From NCBI RefSeq assembly GCF_004345425.1, contig NZ_SLVP01000002.1, positions 620,001 through 684,000 of the forward strand: a stretch of DNA of 64,000 bases, given 5' to 3'. The notes beneath the pieces are model-generated. The model was not told where the DNA came from and ran no database searches. It worked only from the letters and a program-made list of their open reading frames with translations. Below, one piece after another: positions 60,157 to 64,000 of this stretch. The position numbers and the translations under genes are program-made. Origin of the DNA: Paenibacillus sp. BK033 (GTDB lineage Bacteria; Bacillota; Bacilli; Paenibacillales; Paenibacillaceae). How positions within the stretch are numbered: position 1 is the first letter of the stretch; each line of letters opens with the position of its first letter.

Positions 60157-61422
60157 TTACTTCGTCATGACATACTCATTCACAAAATCGTTCCGGAACT
60201 TCCCGTCCGGGTCGCACTCCAGCATCAGCTGGCGGAATTCCGGGAGCTTCCCGAACAGGGCTTGGACTCGCTCCGCCGGCATTGTAAACACTTTGCCCCA
60301 ATGCGGCTGCGCGTTAAACTTTTCCAGCTTGGCTTCGATGAGCGGCAGCACCTGCTTGACGGCTTCCCAATTCGGTTTCCAGGTAAAGTGGAAGCCAACG
60401 GAATCCTTCCGATAGCTTGGACTTAACCACAGCTGATCGGCAGCAATGGTGCGAATTTCGGAAATAAACAACAGCGGGGCGATCTGCTCGCCAAGCTCGC
60501 GAATTGCGCAAATGGCTTCATAGGCATGCTCACGGGCCACAAAATATTCCGTTTGCAGCTCTTCGCCGGCACTTGGCGTGAAATCCATGCGGAAATGCGG
60601 CAGACGTTCATGCCATGGGCCCGGCACGCCGAATTGCTCGCTGCAATTTTCGGCGGTTTGGTCCGGTACGGGATGGCGTTTGGCTTCCGCGAGGCTGGCC
60701 CCGTAGAATTCCGCTTGCGCCTCCCCAGCCGAACCCTCTTGAACCAATTTTTTTTGCCAAACCTGATTAATAGATGAGCCCTTCCAGTCCGTAAACAGGC
60801 TGACGCTATAAGCGCTGGAGTAAATGGCGTCAAAATTATTCTCGAGCTGTGCCAGCGGGAGAAGATCATAAATGTATTGACTAATCTCAAAGGAAGGCTG
60901 AATGTCCAGCGTAATGGCGGTTACGACGCCTAAAGCTCCTAAACCAACAACGGCTCCATTAAACTTTCCGTCCTCGTCATCCCGGGTAAACACGGCGATT
61001 GTTCCGTCGGCTTTTACGATTTCGAGGGCATAAACAGCCGTTGCCAGATTGCCGTTCCGGTCTCCGGAGCCATGGGTTGCCGTTGCAATAGCGCCCGCTA
61101 TCGTAATATGCGGCAGCGACGCCAGGTTATGAAGCGCGTAACCTTCCCGATGCAAATATTCGCCCAGATCCCCGTAACGTATTCCGCCTTCTACCTTTAC
61201 GCGGTTATTTGCCATATCCAACTCAAGTACACGATTCATCTTCTGAAGCGACAACAGGCTTGCGTGCGAATCCGCGATCCCGTTAAAGGAATGTCTCGAG
61301 CCCAGTACTCTCAGCTTGCTGCTTCTCACAACCATCTCCCGCACTTGTTCCACATTCTCCGGGTAGAGATATTCCAAGGCATTATACGTGTAATTGCCTG
61401 CCCAATTCTTCTCTTTTGACAC
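60157..61422 (-). CDS. FAD-linked oxidase, sugar-lactone/alditol oxidase type
   Basis: A VAO-family flavoprotein of 421 residues. The PCMH FAD domain shows KLRVLGSRHSFNGIADSHAS, VKVEGGIRYGDLGEYLH and SLPHITIAGAIATATHGSGD. The C-terminal ALO-like domain contains HWGKVFTMPAERV and RNDFVNEYV. This is the D-arabinono-1,4-lactone oxidase/alditol oxidase group; the substrate is not known. GTG 61420-61422 (SKEKNWAGNYTYN) follows GGAGAG and gives the usual length. It is a single-gene unit with its own terminator. Confidence 0.88.
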   Translation of the reverse strand: MSKEKNWAGNYTYNALEYLYPENVEQVREMVVRSSKLRVLGSRHSFNGIADSHASLLSLQKMNRVLELDMANNRVKVEGGIRYGDLGEYLHREGYALHNLASLPHITIAGAIATATHGSGDRNGNLATAVYALEIVKADGTIAVFTRDDEDGKFNGAVVGLGALGVVTAITLDIQPSFEISQYIYDLLPLAQLENNFDAIYSSAYSVSLFTDWKGSSINQVWQKKLVQEGSAGEAQAEFYGASLAEAKRHPVPDQTAENCSEQFGVPGPWHERLPHFRMDFTPSAGEELQTEYFVAREHAYEAICAIRELGEQIAPLLFISEIRTIAADQLWLSPSYRKDSVGFHFTWKPNWEAVKQVLPLIEAKLEKFNAQPHWGKVFTMPAERVQALFGKLPEFRQLMLECDPDGKFRNDFVNEYVMTK

Positions 61423-61510
61423 TACCTGCACTCTCCAGTCATTCAAGATGATAAAGCCTACCTTATAGTCATTAACCGCCCGATCTTCTTTTCCTGCCCC
61501 GATAAAAAAT

Positions 61511-61544
61511 AAAATAACCGGCCTTGGCAAAGGCCGGTTATAGC
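61511..61544 (-). terminator. Intrinsic terminator of the 121-residue gene
   Basis: A perfect stem ATAACCGGCCTT with its complement around TGCC, followed on the minus strand by TTTATTTTTT. Confidence 0.9.
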
Positions 61545-61545
61545 T

Positions 61546-61911
61546 TTAAAGCATGAACTCTTTCAATTCGCCGCGCTCGTACACCGCCTCGAATTCGTCA
61601 TCGTCCATCTTATTTATTTCGTCGATACGCGCAATTAACAGCCTTCCCGCTTCAAGGAGTTCGGGCCGATAGTCGAAAATCCGCTCTATCTCTTCGGTTA
61701 GCCTTGCCGCTGTCCATTCCGTCGATGGTTCCGTCCCTGTTACCTGATCAATTATCCATTCACGGCTCTGAAAGCTGAAGCTAAGCCTTGCGCTAATACT
61801 GTCCTCCAACCCTTCAAGCTGCAAAACCAGCGTATTGTCCAGCATCTGCAAGCCTTGAGGCAATGCATGATACTCAAAGCCCTTCTCTATTAACGAAGAA
61901 ATACGGATCAA
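61546..61911 (-). CDS. Hypothetical protein, 121 residues
   Basis: I do not recognise a family. The protein is acidic and soluble, with an N-terminal beta-rich part (ARLSFSFQSREWIIDQVTG) and C-terminal helices (LLIARIDEINKMDDDEFEAV). There is no signal peptide or membrane segment. A GGGGGGAGTC stretch before the start serves as ribosome-binding site, and a strong terminator follows. It is flanked by the AraC gene upstream and the oxidase downstream with no evident link. Confidence 0.7.
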   Translation of the reverse strand: MIRISSLIEKGFEYHALPQGLQMLDNTLVLQLEGLEDSISARLSFSFQSREWIIDQVTGTEPSTEWTAARLTEEIERIFDYRPELLEAGRLLIARIDEINKMDDDEFEAVYERGELKEFML

Positions 61912-61990
61912 TCCAATCGACTCCCCCCATAAAACTCGTCAATATAATACCAAATATTCGCGAAAAATCAACAAAATTCGCCAAAATCGA

Positions 61991-62899
61991 TTAAGAAGTT
62001 GTCTCGCCTTCCGAGTTAAGCACTGCTTGTCTATACGAGGAAGGCGCTACGCCAAATCTCTCTTTAAATACCTTTGAAAAATGGGCAACATTCTCAAAGC
62101 CGGTTGAGAAACAGACATCCGTAACCAAGGCTGACGTGTGAAGCAGCATGTCCCTTGCAATATCCAACCTCCGGTTACGTATCCAGCGCACGGGGGAAGT
62201 ATTGTAGATCGCTTGAAAATCACGCTTGAACGTCGACAAACTTCGACCCGACAAGTATGCTAGATCCTGAAGCGAGACCGGATTAGTAATATTCTGCTCC
62301 ACGATTTCAGTAATCCCTTTTTTGTCCGTTCGTCTTAATTGCAAAAACTGATATAGAAACTGTTCGTCCGCATCCGCGACATCAAACAATAACTCCAGCA
62401 GTTTAACCCTAATCAACCCTTCTTTTAAAGCTTCCCTTTCTTTAAAATACGGTTTCAATGAATGAATATAGCTCATTAGCCGCTCATTGATCGCTTTCAC
62501 AGATACCGGTACCAAAACAGCCGGATGGTTATATTGGAGATCCGCCATATTAATAAATTCTGTCAGCAGTTCTTCTTTCAGAAAAAACATGATATAGTCC
62601 AGACGATAGTCGGAATCCTCTTCTCCCGACTTCTCGTAATTCACTAAAATCGACTTCTGCAGCAGAACCATTTCATTCTTATTTACGGTAAACTCCTCAT
62701 CGCCGAACGTTACTTTATACATGCCCTCAAGCACAAACAAAAGAAGATGATCCTCCAGGAACATACTTCCTTTAAGTCCTTCCGTAAACGTACAAGATTC
62801 AATAACCGTTAACCCTTTCATTTTCAATAACCGTTGTTCGCTGGAATCGTTGGCCAGATCTCGAGGAGCCTTAAGCACTTTTTCTGCCCGTACAGACAT
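61991..62899 (-). CDS. AraC family transcriptional regulator
   Basis: A protein of 302 residues. A cupin-like N-terminal sensor (about 1-150; LLLFVLEGMYKVTFGDEEFT) precedes two C-terminal helix-turn-helix units (PVSLQDLAYLSGRSLSTFKR; VTDVCFSTGFENVAHFSKVF) ending FKERFGVAPSSYRQ. The ligand is unknown. It lies 79 bp downstream of the short-chain dehydrogenase gene on the same strand, with a hairpin terminator between; that enzyme gene is a plausible target. Confidence 0.92.
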   Translation of the reverse strand: MSVRAEKVLKAPRDLANDSSEQRLLKMKGLTVIESCTFTEGLKGSMFLEDHLLLFVLEGMYKVTFGDEEFTVNKNEMVLLQKSILVNYEKSGEEDSDYRLDYIMFFLKEELLTEFINMADLQYNHPAVLVPVSVKAINERLMSYIHSLKPYFKEREALKEGLIRVKLLELLFDVADADEQFLYQFLQLRRTDKKGITEIVEQNITNPVSLQDLAYLSGRSLSTFKRDFQAIYNTSPVRWIRNRRLDIARDMLLHTSALVTDVCFSTGFENVAHFSKVFKERFGVAPSSYRQAVLNSEGETTS

Positions 62900-62930
62900 T
62901 AGCTCTTCCTCCTAATGAGCTCATAATGGG

Positions 62931-62958
62931 AAAAACCGGGTGCGGAAGCCCCGGTTTC
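62931..62958 (-). terminator. Terminator of the short-chain dehydrogenase gene
   Basis: AAACCGGG, 9 nt and CCCGGTTT, then TTC on the minus strand; the T-tail is short. Confidence 0.6.
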
Positions 62959-62978
62959 ATCTTAATGTGAATGATCAT

Positions 62979-63824
62979 TTAAACATCATCATGGTCAGTA
63001 CCGGTGATGACATCATGCCAATTCGCGATATCTCGTTCAAAATCGGCTGTTTTTTCTCTGTACCGCTGCAGAGAATCTTTCCCTAACGGCAAATGGACAG
63101 GCGGATTTTCCGCGTTCGCAATTCGTACAATGGCTTTTGCCAGCTTTACGGGATCTCCCGGCTGTTTGCGGTTAGCCGCCGCAGCGAAATCCCTCATCTT
63201 TCCGACCGTTTCCGCGTAATCGGGAATGACTTTTCCGGAGCTGCTAAGGGAAGAAGCATCCAGGAAGTCGGTACGGAAGAAGCCCGGTGCAACTACGGTA
63301 GCATGTATGCCGAGCGGGGCCAACTCCAAGGCGAGGGACTCTGTAATCCCTTCAACGGCGAATTTAGTTGAACCGTATACTCCCCATCCGATATATCCGC
63401 TTAATCCTCCGACAGACGAAATATTAATAATATGTCCCGAACGTTCTTTTCGCATATGAGGGAGTACGGCACGGGTTACATTCAACAAACCGAATACGTT
63501 GGTTTCGAAGTTCCTTCTCACCTCTTCGGCGGAAGCCTCTTCTACGGCGCTAAGAAGGCCAAAACCTGCGTTATTGACCAAAACATCAATTTTCCCGAAC
63601 TTCCGTGCGATCTGGTCTGCCGCTTCTTTAGCCTGTTCTTCATTTGTAATGTCCAGTATCCCAACGCTAAGATTAGCGGGATTCCCAAGTTGATCCAATA
63701 AAGCCTCCGGCGAACGCCGAACCGTTGCGATGACTTGATCTCCGGTTGCAAGCACTGCCTTTACAATCTCCAAACCAATTCCTCTGGATGCTCCCGTGAT
63801 TAACCATACTTTTTGCTCTGCCAT
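62979..63824 (-). CDS. Short-chain dehydrogenase/reductase
   Basis: A classical NAD(P)-dependent SDR of 281 residues. The cofactor motif is ITGASRGIGLEIV, followed by LVNNAGFGL, the catalytic Ser in IINISSVGGLSG and the YGSTKFAVE (YxxxK) motif. The substrate is unknown. ATG 63822-63824 has GGTGGGAG upstream; the longer open frame is rejected. Its neighbour on the same strand is an AraC regulator. Confidence 0.92.
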   Translation of the reverse strand: MAEQKVWLITGASRGIGLEIVKAVLATGDQVIATVRRSPEALLDQLGNPANLSVGILDITNEEQAKEAADQIARKFGKIDVLVNNAGFGLLSAVEEASAEEVRRNFETNVFGLLNVTRAVLPHMRKERSGHIINISSVGGLSGYIGWGVYGSTKFAVEGITESLALELAPLGIHATVVAPGFFRTDFLDASSLSSSGKVIPDYAETVGKMRDFAAAANRKQPGDPVKLAKAIVRIANAENPPVHLPLGKDSLQRYREKTADFERDIANWHDVITGTDHDDV

Positions 63825-63892
63825 TATATTCTCCCACCTGTTCTTTGTTTTATTTATCTCAAGAAGAAGTAATGCTGTCCTGCATGTGTTCA

Positions 63893-64000
63893 CTATACTG
63901 CTTTTTCGACGTTCGCACTTTTCTCTAAAGCCCGTTTTATTTGTCTATTTCGTTCAATACAAACCTTCAGGGCATGGTTACGAAAAAGTGACCCGGACAG
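63893..64000 (-). CDS. Possible C-terminal end of a gene entering from the right edge
   Basis: Thirty-five codons are open on the minus strand up to a TAG at 63893-63895, with a Lys/Arg/Glu-rich composition (NHALKVCIERNRQIKRALEK). The two other minus-strand frames close within this stretch. It is too short to identify and could be chance. Confidence 0.25.
   Translation of the reverse strand: MSGSLFRNHALKVCIERNRQIKRALEKSANVEKAV

Overview
The window is a chromosomal segment of an endospore-forming Bacillota, most likely Paenibacillus or a close relative. Evidence: sporulation genes (sigG, sigE, spoIIGA, spoVD, spoVE-type ftsW, rsfA), the Bacillales division and cell-wall (dcw) cluster, a bacillithiol gene (bshC), small families typical of Bacillales (DUF2626, DUF2536, DUF3397, YlaH, YlaJ), strong AGGAGG ribosome-binding sites with many TTG/GTG starts, and U-tailed hairpin terminators. 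I saw no phage, insertion sequence, CRISPR array or rRNA. Family names come from recognising motifs by eye; no database search was possible.

Region 1 (1-22.8 kb, nearly all minus strand) is the dcw cluster running right to left: mraZ, rsmH, ftsL, pbpB, spoVD, murE, murF, mraY, murD, spoVE/ftsW, murB, murA, divIB, ftsA, ftsZ. It continues into spoIIGA, sigE, sigG, ylmC and a truncated ylmD/pgeF. It carries the genes for peptidoglycan precursors, septum formation and the first compartment-specific sigma factors. Regulatory signals visible in it include MraZ-box repeats before mraZ, a sigma-H-type promoter before ftsA, a spoIIG-type promoter with a Spo0A-like box and a forespore-type promoter before sigG. 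murG and ylxW/ylxX/sbp are absent from their expected places. A frameshifted gene remnant lies between ftsZ and spoIIGA.

Region 2 (22.8-31.5 kb, minus) holds a DUF4349 lipoprotein, rocF and rocD (arginine/ornithine catabolism), ahcY, bshC, a DUF3397 membrane protein, a PanE-type reductase and rsfA. It resembles the ylbO-ylbQ-yllA-mraZ block of Bacillus subtilis with four genes inserted.

Region 3 (31.7-44 kb, both strands) holds a DUF2626 protein, a MidA-type methyltransferase, an exported PcsB-like coiled-coil protein with an unusual C-terminal domain, an orphan solute-binding protein overlapping it tail to tail, phoH/ylaK, ylaJ, an LCP cell-wall ligase, ylaH, typA, a membrane protein and two divergent TerC-family genes.

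Region 4 (44-56.2 kb, mostly minus) holds thiI with its cysteine desulfurase, a lytic transglycosylase, a nitroreductase, a DUF6081-like protein, a MenA-type prenyltransferase, a likely five-gene operon with two ABC exporters and a YtrA-type GntR regulator, a DUF6886-like protein, and a chemoreceptor gene preceded by a clear cyclic-di-GMP-I riboswitch with a terminator.

Region 5 (56.5-64 kb) holds a DUF2536 protein, tRNA-Thr and tRNA-Pro, a class III aminotransferase, a Nudix hydrolase, a methyltransferase, an FAD-linked oxidase, a short unknown protein, an AraC-family regulator and a short-chain dehydrogenase.
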